From Bryobacteraceae bacterium (GTDB lineage: Bacteria; Acidobacteriota; Terriglobia; Bryobacterales; Bryobacteraceae), in the NCBI GenBank assembly GCA_041394945.1, contig JAWKHH010000001.1, forward strand, positions 1,860,001 through 1,924,000: a stretch of 64,000 nucleotides of DNA. The letters run 5' to 3'. Both the position numbers and the translations under genes were made by a program. Of this stretch, positions 45,301-53,955 are shown in pieces (positions within the stretch are counted from its first letter, which is position 1; every line of letters begins with the position of its first letter). The notes beneath the pieces are model-generated. The model had not been told where the DNA came from. It saw only the letters and a program-made list of their open reading frames with translations, and ran no database searches.

Positions 45301-45574
45301 CGAAGCCTGCGAGTTCACCGCCAGCGTCGCCATCGCCGGCGTCGTCCACCGCTGCGTCATCGACCGCACGTTCGTCGAAGGCGGCGTCCGCTGGGTGATC
45401 GACTACAAGACCAGCGACATCGCCGGCGGCGGACGCGAAACGTTCCTCGACAACGAGGTCGAACGGTACCGCGCCCGCATGGAGCGTTACCGCCGCCTGT
45501 TCCAGGAACTCGAGGACCGTCCGGTGCGCCTGGGCCTCTACTTCCCGCTGCTCGCCGCCTGGCGCGAGTGGTAG
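42329..45574 (+). CDS. AddA-like UvrD/Rep helicase-nuclease
   Basis: A 1081-residue protein from ATG 42329, inside the end of the AddB-like gene. Superfamily 1 helicase motifs: Walker A 'QAPAGSGKTELLIQRY' (I), 'ITFTRKAAAEMRERI' (Ia), 'ILLDEFQDTS' (II), 'VGDPMQSIYRFREAE' (III), 'VEIMTIHRAKGLEF' (V) and 'LYVAATRAREQLHL' (VI). The C-terminal nuclease has 'VHRCVIDRTFVEGGVRWVID' followed by YKT. Together with the upstream gene it fits an AddAB-type recombination helicase-nuclease. A Chi-like recognition sequence cannot be told from sequence. Confidence 0.85.
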   Translation: MPDPRHLAGPGAGARRTPADHAARRAAVDASRSWIVQAPAGSGKTELLIQRYLALLARVEQPEAILAITFTRKAAAEMRERIAAALDAAAHGDNARDSNHAFTLELADAALERDRAAGWNLRDNPSRLRVETIDAFCASIARGMPLLSGFGAMPEIAENAAPLYREAARRTLRLLDGSSYAPAMERLALHLDNDLRRVQSMLETMLARRDQWMRHIGAGLGDSDRPGVRRALEAELARVVEHSARKMRNVLPDGVESETVSLINFSQSAGIHALDSATAWKCCARLLLTNTGAWRATFNATIGFPPNARMEKHRATALVERLKPREDLRQALTEIRALPDPVFTDRQWAALEALLDVLPAAAGELKLTFRDTGQTDFVELSQAARLALGDAPHPTDLALALGDRIEHILLDEFQDTSLSQIDLLERLTAGWDHSAARTLFLVGDPMQSIYRFREAEVGLFLRTRVSGVGALSPEPLTLTVNFRTRPEVLDWINHTFAAIFPGEEDVALGAVPYMASDAFREHAAGARVDIHPFFEDDPAAEARHIAELLATRKSSAAAVLVRARLHAISIVRALEQAGIAYRAVDLDPLAVRPEVEELLALTRALLRPADRVAWLALLRAPWCGASLEELLAVANAAGSDPIWPSIPETPRFARLREVFGGALTRIRRVPLRQCVEQAWRALGGEATLRSEAERNNAGRFLDLLDELGESGAADLRALDARVARLFAATATQAENAVEIMTIHRAKGLEFDWVIVPALSALPATELKPLLRWDEIPLPDGDALVIAPVEAKEDSDDPVFQYLAALDKRKSRLEAARLLYVAATRAREQLHLCGHVEAGDEGLKPPRGESLLSLLWPAVEGDFLHAYEQARGGQLPLPLDPARTIRRLDPAWRLPAAAPDPQAARDESGEEEPVTFEWVGGALRHAGTVVHQALEHLARGLPEWPPDRIRARLAALGVPPADMDRAVSIAERAIAATLTDPRGRWILARRDIEACEFTASVAIAGVVHRCVIDRTFVEGGVRWVIDYKTSDIAGGGRETFLDNEVERYRARMERYRRLFQELEDRPVRLGLYFPLLAAWREW

Positions 45575-45580
45575 CAGCCG

Positions 45581-47593
45581 CTACTTCACCCCCGCGATGT
45601 CCAGCAGAAACGCGTACCGCCTCGCCGTCTCCTTATACCGGTCCTCGCGCGCCGTCAACCCGCCGTGCCCCGCCTTCAACTCCGTGTCGAGCAGCAGCCG
45701 GTTGCCCCCCTCGCCAAGCGCCCGCATTTTCGCCACCCACTTCGCCGGCTCCCAGTACTGCACCTGCGAATCGTGCAGCCCGCTCGTGATCAGCATGTGC
45801 GGATACTTCGCCGCCCGCGTCTGATCGTACGGCGAGTAACTCAGCATGTAGTCGTAGTAAGTCTTGTCATTCGGATCGCCCCACTCGTCGTACTCGCTCG
45901 TCGTCAGCGGAATCGAATCGTCGAGCATCGTCGTCACCACGTCCACGAACGGCACCTCGGCGATCATGCCCGTGAACAGGTCCGGCCGCATCGTCGCCAC
46001 AGCCCCCAGCAGCAACCCGCCGGCGGACCCGCCCCACGCATACAGCTTGTCCCGCCCGCCATAACCGCTTGCCGCCAGCGATTCGGCGCAATCGATGAAA
46101 TCCTGAAACGTATTCTTCTTCTTGAGTAACTTCCCGTCTTCGTACCAGTGGCGTCCTAACTCCTCACCGCCCCGGATATGCGCGATCGCCCACACAAACC
46201 CGCGGTCGAGCAGACTCACCCGGTACGCGTTGAACCCCGCGTCCAGGCTGTACCCGTACGATCCATACCCATACAACACCAACGGCCGTGATCCGTCGCG
46301 CTCGAACGGCACCCGATACACCAGCGACACCGGCGCCCGCGCCCCGTCCCGCGCAGTTACCCATACGCGCTCGGTCCGGTAGTTGGCGGCGTCGAACCCG
46401 CCGCCCACCTCCTCCCGCTTTAACAGGACCCGCTCGCGCGTGACCATGTCGTAGTCGTAAGTCGATGATGGCGTCGTCATCGACGAATACCCATACCGCA
46501 GCGTCGCCGTGTCGTACTCGAAATTCGCCGACGTGTGCGCCACGTAGGCGGGCTCCCCGAAATCCAGATAGTGTTCGCCGCCCTCCGCCGCCATGATCCG
46601 CAGATGCAGCAGCCCGTCCCTCCGCTCCGTGATCACCGTGTGCCCGCGAAAAAGGTCGAAGTCCTCCAGGTACACGTCCTCGCGATGCGGAATCACCTCC
46701 CGCCACGCGCTCACCGGACCCGGCCCCTCCGCCGCCATCATCCGGAAATTCCGCGCCGCGTTGTTCGTCCGGATATAGAACATGCCGCCTGCGTGATCCA
46801 GCCCGTACTCATGCCCGCGGCTCCGCGCCAGAAACACAACCGGCTCGGCATCCGGCCGCGTCGCCGGCACCAGCCGTACCTCGCTCGCGATCGTCTGCGC
46901 CGTCATGATCACGATGTACTCGCCGGACTTCGTCTTCCCCACACCCACTCCGAAAGTCTCGTCGTCTTCCTGGTACACGAGCACGTCGCCGGCTGGGTCC
47001 GTCCCGGCCGTGTGACGCCATACCTGAAACGGCCGCAGCGTCTCCTCGTCCTGCCGCACATAGAACACCGTGCGATTGTCCGCCGCCCACACGAAGTTCG
47101 GCGTCACACGCGCGATCGCCTCGCCGGACTCCGGAAACCGCAACTCATACTCGCGCCGTCCCACGAGGTCCACCGCGTACGCCATCCGCGCCTGATCCGG
47201 ACTCGTCAATGGCGCGGGCGCCGAACAGAACTCCTGCCCCTCGGCCACGCGATTCACATCGAGCAGCACTTCCTCCGGACCATCGAGCGTCCGCTTCCGG
47301 CAATAGATCGGATAGTCGCGGCCTTCCTCGGTCCGTGAGTAGAACCACACACCGTCTTTTTTGTAAGGCGCCGAAGTATCGGTCTGCTTGATTCTCTCGC
47401 GGAACTCCTCGACGAGTTTTGACTGCAGTTCGGCCGTGTGCGCCATCGACGCTTCCGTGTACGCGTTCTCGGCTTCCAGATACGCGATCACGTCGGGGTT
47501 CTCCCGCTCCCGCAGCCAAAAGTAGTCATCCACACGGACGTCGCCGTGTTTCTCCAGGCGCGTGGGCGCGCGTTTCGCAATGGGTGGTGTCAT
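45581..47593 (-). CDS. oligopeptidase B (S9 prolyl-oligopeptidase family)
   Basis: A 670-residue serine peptidase cleaving short peptides after Arg/Lys, most like PtrB. The N-terminal seven-bladed propeller (about 70-400) covers the active site; the catalytic domain has Ser523 in 'YAWGGSAGGLLLGA', Asp in 'ITSGLHDSQVQYWEP' and His in 'LKAGHGGLTAREDR'. 'SIPLTTSEYDEWGDPNDKTYY' is a PtrB-type phrase linked to basic P1 preference. No signal peptide, so cytosolic. It is convergent with the AddA-like gene, 6 bases apart. Confidence 0.88.
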   Translation of the reverse strand: MTPPIAKRAPTRLEKHGDVRVDDYFWLRERENPDVIAYLEAENAYTEASMAHTAELQSKLVEEFRERIKQTDTSAPYKKDGVWFYSRTEEGRDYPIYCRKRTLDGPEEVLLDVNRVAEGQEFCSAPAPLTSPDQARMAYAVDLVGRREYELRFPESGEAIARVTPNFVWAADNRTVFYVRQDEETLRPFQVWRHTAGTDPAGDVLVYQEDDETFGVGVGKTKSGEYIVIMTAQTIASEVRLVPATRPDAEPVVFLARSRGHEYGLDHAGGMFYIRTNNAARNFRMMAAEGPGPVSAWREVIPHREDVYLEDFDLFRGHTVITERRDGLLHLRIMAAEGGEHYLDFGEPAYVAHTSANFEYDTATLRYGYSSMTTPSSTYDYDMVTRERVLLKREEVGGGFDAANYRTERVWVTARDGARAPVSLVYRVPFERDGSRPLVLYGYGSYGYSLDAGFNAYRVSLLDRGFVWAIAHIRGGEELGRHWYEDGKLLKKKNTFQDFIDCAESLAASGYGGRDKLYAWGGSAGGLLLGAVATMRPDLFTGMIAEVPFVDVVTTMLDDSIPLTTSEYDEWGDPNDKTYYDYMLSYSPYDQTRAAKYPHMLITSGLHDSQVQYWEPAKWVAKMRALGEGGNRLLLDTELKAGHGGLTAREDRYKETARRYAFLLDIAGVK

Positions 47594-47634
47594 CGGGGTG
47601 AAACTTCCATGGTACGCGGAAAGGCGCGCCGTAT

Positions 47635-48957
47635 ATGAAAATGACAGTCATGCAGCGACGCACCTTCCTCGCCGGCGCCCCCGCGCTTCTGCAAGCCGAC
47701 ACCCGCCCGAACATTCTCCTGATACTCACCGATCAGCAGACCCACACCGCTCTCTCCTGCGCCGGAAACCCGTGGGTGAAGACTCCCGCCATGGACTCCA
47801 TCGCCAACGGCGGCGTCCGCTACACCGAAGCCTACGCCACTTACCCCGTCTGCTCCCCTTCGCGCGGAAGCATTTTCACCGGCGCAATGCCCCATCGGAC
47901 CGGCGTCCGCGAGAACGGCAAATCGATCGTCGCCGGCATGCCCACCATGGGCGATCTCTTCCAGGCCGCCGGCTACGAAACCGTCTACGGAGGCAAGTGG
48001 CATCTGCCGAAAGGCTTCGACGGCATGACCGGTTTCACTCGCCTCATCGGAGGCAGCGCCCTCGGCAAGGACATGGACGAGCCGCTCGCCGATCGCTGCG
48101 CTCAATGGCTGCGCGCCAATGCCCGCCGCACCGCGCCGTTCCTTATGGTGTCGTCCTTCATGAACCCGCACGACATATGCCAGTGGATCCGCGACCACAA
48201 AGGCAGTCGCGGCTACGACAACCCCGATCTCTACCCGCCCGCGCCCGGCAACATGGCCGTGGACCCCGCCGAGCCGGAAATGATGCAATACCATCGCACC
48301 GCCGGTTACGACCTCATGTCGCAAGCCGTCGGCATCGCCTCGGAATGGAAACGCGACGACGTCCGCTTCTACCTGCACGACTACTACCGCATGGTGGAAG
48401 ACGTGGACCGCCAGATCGGCAAGGTGCTCACCGCCCTCCGCGAAACCGGACTCCACCGCAACACCGTCATCGCCTTCGCCTCCGATCACGGCGAAGGAAT
48501 GGGCGCGCATCGCTGGGCCCAGAAGGCCGCGTTCTGGGAAGAAACCGCGCACGTGCCGTTCTTCCTCACTGGCCCCGGCATCGCTCCCGCCGTCGATCGC
48601 ACTCGTCTGGTTACCCTCGCCGACATACTCCCCACGCTTTGCGACCATGCCGGCATCGCCGCGCCGAAAAGCCTCGAGGGCGAGAGCCTACGCCGTCCCA
48701 CCGGACGCACCCACATCGCCGCGGAACTCCGCTTCGGTTCAGCCGAACGCGAAGGCCGCATGATCCGCACTGCTCGTTACAAATATGTATCCTTCTCCGG
48801 GGGCGAAAACGCGGAACAGTTCTTTGACCTCCAATTCGACCCCGGTGAAACGAATAACCTCGTTCGCCGTCCGGAAGCCTCCGGAGCACTCGACGAACAC
48901 CGTCGTCTTCTCCGCTCCAGAATCGCGAGCACCGGTGACGACTTCCGCCGAGTGTGA
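47635..48957 (+). CDS. type I sulfatase, exported
   Basis: A 440-residue formylglycine-dependent sulfatase. The FGly site is Cys73 in 'PVCSPSRGSIFTG' (C-x-P-x-R), with metal Asp in 'ILLILTDQQTHTALSC' and 'IAFASDHGEGMG'. The N-terminus 'MQRRTFLAGAPALLQAD' looks like a Tat-type leader; ATG 47635, 47641 and 47650 are all possible starts. Removes sulfate esters from glycans or aryl sulfates. The formylglycine-generating enzyme is not in this window. Confidence 0.85.
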   Translation: MKMTVMQRRTFLAGAPALLQADTRPNILLILTDQQTHTALSCAGNPWVKTPAMDSIANGGVRYTEAYATYPVCSPSRGSIFTGAMPHRTGVRENGKSIVAGMPTMGDLFQAAGYETVYGGKWHLPKGFDGMTGFTRLIGGSALGKDMDEPLADRCAQWLRANARRTAPFLMVSSFMNPHDICQWIRDHKGSRGYDNPDLYPPAPGNMAVDPAEPEMMQYHRTAGYDLMSQAVGIASEWKRDDVRFYLHDYYRMVEDVDRQIGKVLTALRETGLHRNTVIAFASDHGEGMGAHRWAQKAAFWEETAHVPFFLTGPGIAPAVDRTRLVTLADILPTLCDHAGIAAPKSLEGESLRRPTGRTHIAAELRFGSAEREGRMIRTARYKYVSFSGGENAEQFFDLQFDPGETNNLVRRPEASGALDEHRRLLRSRIASTGDDFRRV

Positions 48958-49068
48958 GTCTCCGTACTTCTCTGTAGCTTCGTTTTCCTTATATCCTCCT
49001 CATACTGCGCCAGCCCGGTAACAGCACTCGCCGCGCCCCGCGTCTAGTCGCTCTAGGAGTCTCTGCGC

Positions 49069-50448
49069 TTGGGAGTGCATTCGTCCACAGCGTTGCCGCT
49101 TGCAGGTTCTTTTCGTGACCCTGCGGGTTTCGTCTTCGTCGAAGAAGGCGCCTATAAGCGCGTCGTAGCCCAGGCCGGCCACGCCGATTATCAGCGCTTC
49201 ATGGGGTCCGGCCTCTACGCGGAACTGGCCGCCGCCCGCCTTATCGTTCCCCACGTCGAAGAAGCCCGCGGAGTCGAAACGCTCATCCTCGTCCCGGAAC
49301 AAATTCCCTTCATCTCGTATCCCTACGAATGGTGCTTCTCCCAGCTCCGCGACGCCGCGCTCCTCACGCTCGACATCCAGCTCCATTCGCTCCGCCGAGG
49401 CATGTCGCTTAAGGACGCCTCCGCCTTCAACGTTCAGTTCCGCGGCGCAAGGCCGGTATTCATCGACACGCTCTCGTTCGAGGCCAACGCCGGCGGCCCC
49501 TGGCCCGCCTACGATCAGTTCTGCCGCCACTTCCTCGCGCCCCTCGCTCTGATGGCCACCCGCTGGGATAGCTTCAATCAGTTCCTCAGCGCATCGCCCG
49601 AAGGGCTCCCGCTCGCCATGGTCTCCCGGCTCCTTCCCGCGCGCACGTGGTTCCAACCCGGCCTGCTGATGCACATCCATCTCCACGCCCGCGCGCAGAA
49701 CAACGCCGCGCAAGGCCAGCCCGCTTCCACGCGCACCACGCCGGACCGCAAAGCCGCGCTCGCCGAATCGCTTCGTTCGGCCATCGAATCACTCCGCCCT
49801 CCTCGGCGCAGTACCGCCTGGAGCGGCTACTACGAGGAACGCAGCCATTACACACCGGCATCCGAACAGTTCCGAAGAGAGTACGTCGCCCGCACGCTGC
49901 TCAACGCGCGCCCCGAACTCGTATTCGACCTCGGCGCCAATCGCGGCGACTACAGCCGCCTCACCGCCGAGCTCGGTTTCCGCTGCGTCGCCTTTGAGAT
50001 GGACGCCGCCTGCGCCGAAACCGCGTACCTCGAAGCCAGGCGCTCCGCCGCCGACCTCGTGCTGCCCCTGCGCATGGACCTTCGCAATCCCTCCCCCGGA
50101 CTTGGCTTCCACTCTCGCGAACGCATGGCCCTGCACGATCGCCCGCGCGCATCAATGCTCCTCGCCCTCGCCATCATCCACCATCTCCGCATCACCGGAC
50201 TGGCCCCGTTCGCGCTGATCTCGGAATACTTCGCGGCCCTCGGCGATCACCTGCTCCTCGAGTTCGTCCCGAAAGACGACCCCATGACCGCCTTGATGCT
50301 CGCTCATCGCACGGACATCTTCGACGACTTCACTCTCGACGGCCTCCGCCAGGCGTTCCATCCACTCTGGGAACTCGCTTCCGTCGAGCCCATCCCTGAG
50401 TCCCCGCGCACGCTCTGCCTGTTCCAACTGCGGAGCCCAGCGCGATGA
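49069..50448 (+). CDS. SAM-dependent methyltransferase, NoeA-like
   Basis: A 459-residue protein with a C-terminal class I methyltransferase domain: 'LVFDLGANRGDYSRLTAE' (about 284-301) is the SAM-binding motif I. The N-terminal half ('YPYEWCFSQLRDAALLTL', 'DASAFNVQFRGARPVFIDTL') resembles the extension of NoeA-type host-specificity methyltransferases. TTG 49069 is preceded by AGGAG at 10 bases; GTG 49075 is the alternative. It overlaps the membrane phosphatase-fold gene by 4 bases, so it probably modifies a surface glycan or lipid with it. Confidence 0.75.
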   Translation: MGVHSSTALPLAGSFRDPAGFVFVEEGAYKRVVAQAGHADYQRFMGSGLYAELAAARLIVPHVEEARGVETLILVPEQIPFISYPYEWCFSQLRDAALLTLDIQLHSLRRGMSLKDASAFNVQFRGARPVFIDTLSFEANAGGPWPAYDQFCRHFLAPLALMATRWDSFNQFLSASPEGLPLAMVSRLLPARTWFQPGLLMHIHLHARAQNNAAQGQPASTRTTPDRKAALAESLRSAIESLRPPRRSTAWSGYYEERSHYTPASEQFRREYVARTLLNARPELVFDLGANRGDYSRLTAELGFRCVAFEMDAACAETAYLEARRSAADLVLPLRMDLRNPSPGLGFHSRERMALHDRPRASMLLALAIIHHLRITGLAPFALISEYFAALGDHLLLEFVPKDDPMTALMLAHRTDIFDDFTLDGLRQAFHPLWELASVEPIPESPRTLCLFQLRSPAR

Positions 50449-52070
50449 GCCTCTCCCGCTTCGCCGATATCGCCACTCTTCGCGGACGCTGGCTGGTGCT
50501 CGGCGGAGTCGTCGTCCTCCCGTTCTTCCGATTCCTCATGCGGAACGACTATCCGCTCACGCGGCCGGAATCGCTTGCCGCCGCCGGTGTCCTCGCCCTG
50601 GTCTGTCTCGCCAGTTCCGCCCTTGCGCGCCGGCGAATGCTGTTCCTCACGCTATCCGCCGCGGCCTCTGTGATGATGGCCACCGTACCGGTGTTGCGGC
50701 TGATCGCGCCGTGGGCCGATCTCTCGCCGCGAACGGCCGCCGCGGCCCTCGCCCTCCTCCTGGCTGCCGCTGTCCTTCTCATGCGTGAACGTTTCGCGCT
50801 CATTCTCGCTTCATTCACGCTCGCGGCCTTCGCCGCCGACATCGTCCAGGCCGTCGCCGCGCGACTGGGCCGCTCCGCGCCGGCCACCCTCTCCGCCGCC
50901 GCGCCGCCGCAAGGTCACGTCGTCTACATCGTGCTTGACGAGCACCTCGCCACCGGGGCTTTCCCCCTCTCGATCGAGTCATGCCGCTGCGCCCACGACG
51001 AGATCCGCAAGACGTTCGCGAACGCGGGCTTCACCCACTACACCAACGCGCACAGCAATTACCCCTCCACCGTCTCCTCGCTCTCGAGCTTGCTCAATCG
51101 CCGCCTGCTCGATCGGCGCCGCATGTTCCTCGACGAGAACTCCTCCGAGTGGCGGTGGGGAACCCGCACCTTCCGCGAGAACCGCCTGCTCTCCGATTTT
51201 CAGCGCCGCGGCTATCGCATCGAAATCTTTCAACACCGCGCCATCAATCACGCCGCGCCCGGCATCAGACCCGCCGCGGTTCACGAATACTGGGATCGCC
51301 TGGGCGAACTCGCCGCCGCCGGGGGTGGCGCCTACACACGCTTCCGCTGGCTCGTTGGCAACTATCAGCAATCGGATCTCGTTCTGTCGCAGGTGAAGGC
51401 GTTCTTCCCTTTCCGGTTCGCGCCGCACACAACCGGCCCGCTAGCGTCGGGCGATGTCTGGCCGGACGGCGTCCTGCATGCTGTTCGGACGGCGAGCAAG
51501 AAGACGCTCTTCTTTGTCCACTTGATGGCGCCCCACTTCCCCTACCTCTACCGCGCCAACGGCGCCGTGCGGGATCTCGAGGAGTGGTCCGGCGACCGCG
51601 TCGACCAGCGCTCCGCCGCCGCCACTTACGAAGACCGCTACATCCGCTACTGCGAGCAGGCCGAGTTCCTCACGATGCAGCTCCGCGCGCTGTTTCGCGG
51701 AATAGAGAGCGCCGGCCAGTTCGAATCCGCCACCATCGCCGTCCACGGCGACCATGGTTCGCGCATCCGCCGCGTACTCGACGACGCGGCTAGCGGTCAA
51801 CCCGCCGGGTCCGATCCGGAACGCTACGACTACGCCGCCAAACCGGACCGCCGCGACCTGCTCGACCGCTTCGCGACCCTGTTCGCCGTGAAACACCCGG
51901 GCCGCGCATCGGGCGCTGTCGACGCACGCAACGCCAGCGTTCTCGATCTTCTCAACAGCCATATCCCGCTCAGAGGCGCCCCCCCGGACTCATCGCCATC
52001 CGTGTTCTTGTTCGACGGCGATGGCCACCCGCGCGAAATTCCTTATCCTGCCACCGGAGAAAATGAATGA
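50445..52070 (+). CDS. membrane-anchored alkaline-phosphatase-superfamily enzyme
   Basis: A 541-residue protein with about four N-terminal TM helices ('LVLGGVVVLPFFRFLM', 'LAAAGVLALVCLASSALA', 'MLFLTLSAAASVMMATVPVL', 'ALALLLAAAVLLM') and a periplasmic catalytic domain of the sulfatase/phosphoethanolamine-transferase fold: 'HVVYIVLDEHLATGAFP' carries metal Asp, 'SNYPSTVSSLSSLLNRR' the nucleophile Thr/Ser region, and 'ATIAVHGDHGSRIRR' the metal DH. The layout fits an enzyme transferring or removing phospho-groups on a surface polymer. Exact reaction unknown. It overlaps the 52-residue gene by 4 bases. Confidence 0.75.
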   Translation: MSLSRFADIATLRGRWLVLGGVVVLPFFRFLMRNDYPLTRPESLAAAGVLALVCLASSALARRRMLFLTLSAAASVMMATVPVLRLIAPWADLSPRTAAAALALLLAAAVLLMRERFALILASFTLAAFAADIVQAVAARLGRSAPATLSAAAPPQGHVVYIVLDEHLATGAFPLSIESCRCAHDEIRKTFANAGFTHYTNAHSNYPSTVSSLSSLLNRRLLDRRRMFLDENSSEWRWGTRTFRENRLLSDFQRRGYRIEIFQHRAINHAAPGIRPAAVHEYWDRLGELAAAGGGAYTRFRWLVGNYQQSDLVLSQVKAFFPFRFAPHTTGPLASGDVWPDGVLHAVRTASKKTLFFVHLMAPHFPYLYRANGAVRDLEEWSGDRVDQRSAAATYEDRYIRYCEQAEFLTMQLRALFRGIESAGQFESATIAVHGDHGSRIRRVLDDAASGQPAGSDPERYDYAAKPDRRDLLDRFATLFAVKHPGRASGAVDARNASVLDLLNSHIPLRGAPPDSSPSVFLFDGDGHPREIPYPATGENE

Positions 52071-52225
52071 ACCACCTGGATCACGCTTTCTATCTCGACC
52101 CCACCACGGGCAGCATCGCCTTTCAGGCCGCCATCGGTGGCGTCGTCGCCGGCTTCGCCGCGCTGCGCCTGTATTGGCGTCGAATCAGGGACACGTTCCA
52201 ACCCGCCAGGAAACGCCGGGACTAG
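52067..52225 (+). CDS. 52-residue membrane protein coupled to the phosphatase-fold gene
   Basis: A tiny gene whose ATG overlaps the previous TGA (ATGA), giving 52 residues. It holds 'FYLDPTTGSIAFQAAIGGVV' followed by 'AGFAALRLYWRRIRDTF': a short periplasmic or membrane-entry motif, one TM helix, and a basic tail (positive-inside, so C-terminus in the cytosol). From memory, short proteins of the form YxDPxxGS-TM-KLYWxRI recur in surface-glycan loci. Codon use and the translation overlap support it as real. Function unknown; perhaps a partner or regulator of the membrane enzyme. Confidence 0.65.
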   Translation: MNHLDHAFYLDPTTGSIAFQAAIGGVVAGFAALRLYWRRIRDTFQPARKRRD

Positions 52226-52762
52226 CTCTGCGCCGCTGGCTCCCACACCGGCCGTAGGTCGAGCGCGAACCCCGCCATCGGGAACCTCGGGCTCGCGTTC
52301 TGGGCGGAACATCTCCACCGCATGGCGCGGTGGGTCGATCAACGAGCCGACTTGCGTGCCGTTCGCGATCCAGTCGAGCATCTTCGCCCGCACGCGCTGG
52401 AGGCGGTCCGAGGGCGAGACCAACTCAATGACGAACTCCGGACAGGACGGTCGAGCGCTCAGCCGTTCGCGAGAGATCCATGCAGCGTCGGGTGACAGAC
52501 GCGAGCCGTCAGGAAGAAGGAAGCCCGAACTCGAATCGGTGGCGATCCCGCCACCATGGCGTCGAGCCCATAGCCATAGCTGGCCAGTGATCGCAGAGTT
52601 CCGAGCGCCGGTCAGAGGATCAGTCGGCGGCGTGATGATGAGTTCCCCCTGCCAGGTGTACTCGATTCTGAAGTTCTCGTACTGCTGGCAGAGCTCCGCA
52701 AACTGCGCGTCAGTGATGCCAGGCACGGTCAGCGTCATTGGAAGATAAGTCTCCTCGACCAT
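52222..52762 (-). CDS. Uma2-family endonuclease, C-terminus frameshifted
   Basis: Starts at ATG 52762, which has GGAGG 7 bases upstream. The Uma2 PD-(D/E)XK nuclease core is intact: 'LLPDGSRLSPDAAWISRERL' (Asp) and 'PEFVIELVSPSDRLQRVRAK' (Glu and Lys), with 'GSLIDPPRHAVEMFRPERE' next. After this the frame continues antisense into the gene downstream to 52043, but the familiar ending 'GFALDLRPVWEPAAQS' followed by a stop (52222-52224) is present in another frame. So about 15 residues were lost near 52270 with a frameshift. The core might still work. Uma2 proteins are numerous in such genomes and their role is unclear. Confidence 0.7.
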
Positions 52763-52905
52763 CAGCATGCCTCCGTGGTAACGCCTGCGCCCGTCGACCA
52801 GCCAATCATCATCGCTGGTATTCGCGGTCGCCGTCTGGGCCCGCCGTCTTCGGTCCCGTCGCCACAGATCCGGAGCGGCAGCAGGCGAATCGACAGGCGC
52901 AAAAA

Positions 52906-53955
52906 CTAACCCGCCAACTCGCGCCGGATCTGCAGTCCAATCGCCGCGTCGAGCATCGGCGCCGTCGCCAGTTGCACGTGATGCGCACCGGCCGCCAGCC
53001 GGTCCCGAACATCGCCCGCGTTCATCACTCCGCCAACGCTCACCAACTTCAGCGCCGAACCCGACTCGCGGATAACCCCGCCGAGCATCCGCGTCTCCTC
53101 CAGGCACCGTGCCGTAATGGCCCGCCCACCGATCCCGCGCCGCAGCCCGCCGAACTCGCCGCGCACTACCGCCGTGATCGAATTCGTCGCGCTGATCGCA
53201 TCGACGCGCTGGCTCACCGCTACTACCACCGCCGCCGCGCGCTCGCGATCCGGATACAACCCCACCTTCAACAACACCGGCAATCGCGGCACACGCGCCC
53301 GCACCGCCGCCGCGATCGCCGCGGCCGCCACCGGGTCCAGATACAAATCCGCCTCCTGCGTACAGACGTTCGGACAAGAGAGATTCGCCTCCACCGCCTG
53401 CGCGCCCGCCTCCGCCGCCCAATACGCGCACTCGGCGAAATCAGCCGCCAACTGATCCAGCGTCCAGCCCGGCTCCGGCGACGCCACCACGGAAACCACC
53501 AGCACCTGCCCTGGCTTCATCAGCCGGCGCGCCCGCCCCACGTCCCGCCGCCACTCGCCCGGATCCTTGGATGGCATCCCGAACGAAATCGCCCACGTAT
53601 GGACGTCGCCGCCCACGGCCGCGTCGATCTCGGTCCCCTCGCCGTCCAACCGGTCCGCCGCCACCGGCAATAAGTTCGGAACATCGTAGCTCTGCCGGTA
53701 CCGCGACCTTACCGTCTTATAAGTGAGCACGTCGAAACCGAGTGCGGCGTAATACCCGATCCACGCCGAGTTCAAAAGCGGCCCCGCCGGCATCCCGAGC
53801 GGCGAGTTCACCGCGATCCCGCAGAAATCCCACGCGCCAGGCAACGGCGGCGCGGCCACCAACGGCGCCTCCGGCGGATGATCGTAGTTCCAGTCATAAC
53901 TCTTGGCGATATCGTAAGTCCCCGCCCGGATACCGTCGCTGGTTACGGCCGTCAT
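52906..53955 (-). CDS. dihydroorotate-dehydrogenase-like FMN oxidoreductase
   Basis: A 349-residue flavin TIM-barrel related to dihydroorotate dehydrogenase. ATG 53955 overlaps the ADH stop (ATGA); the frame runs back to 53967. 'VNSPLGMPAGPLLNSAWIG' is the N-terminal FMN region; 'VEANLSCPNVCTQEADLYL' has the active-site Cys as in class 1 DHOD; 'LPVLLKVGL', 'SATNSITAVV' and 'VSVGGVMNAGDVRDRLAAGA' bind FMN phosphate. It is clustered with an alcohol dehydrogenase rather than pyrimidine genes and may act on another substrate. Confidence 0.75.
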   Translation of the reverse strand: MTAVTSDGIRAGTYDIAKSYDWNYDHPPEAPLVAAPPLPGAWDFCGIAVNSPLGMPAGPLLNSAWIGYYAALGFDVLTYKTVRSRYRQSYDVPNLLPVAADRLDGEGTEIDAAVGGDVHTWAISFGMPSKDPGEWRRDVGRARRLMKPGQVLVVSVVASPEPGWTLDQLAADFAECAYWAAEAGAQAVEANLSCPNVCTQEADLYLDPVAAAAIAAAVRARVPRLPVLLKVGLYPDRERAAAVVVAVSQRVDAISATNSITAVVRGEFGGLRRGIGGRAITARCLEETRMLGGVIRESGSALKLVSVGGVMNAGDVRDRLAAGAHHVQLATAPMLDAAIGLQIRRELAG

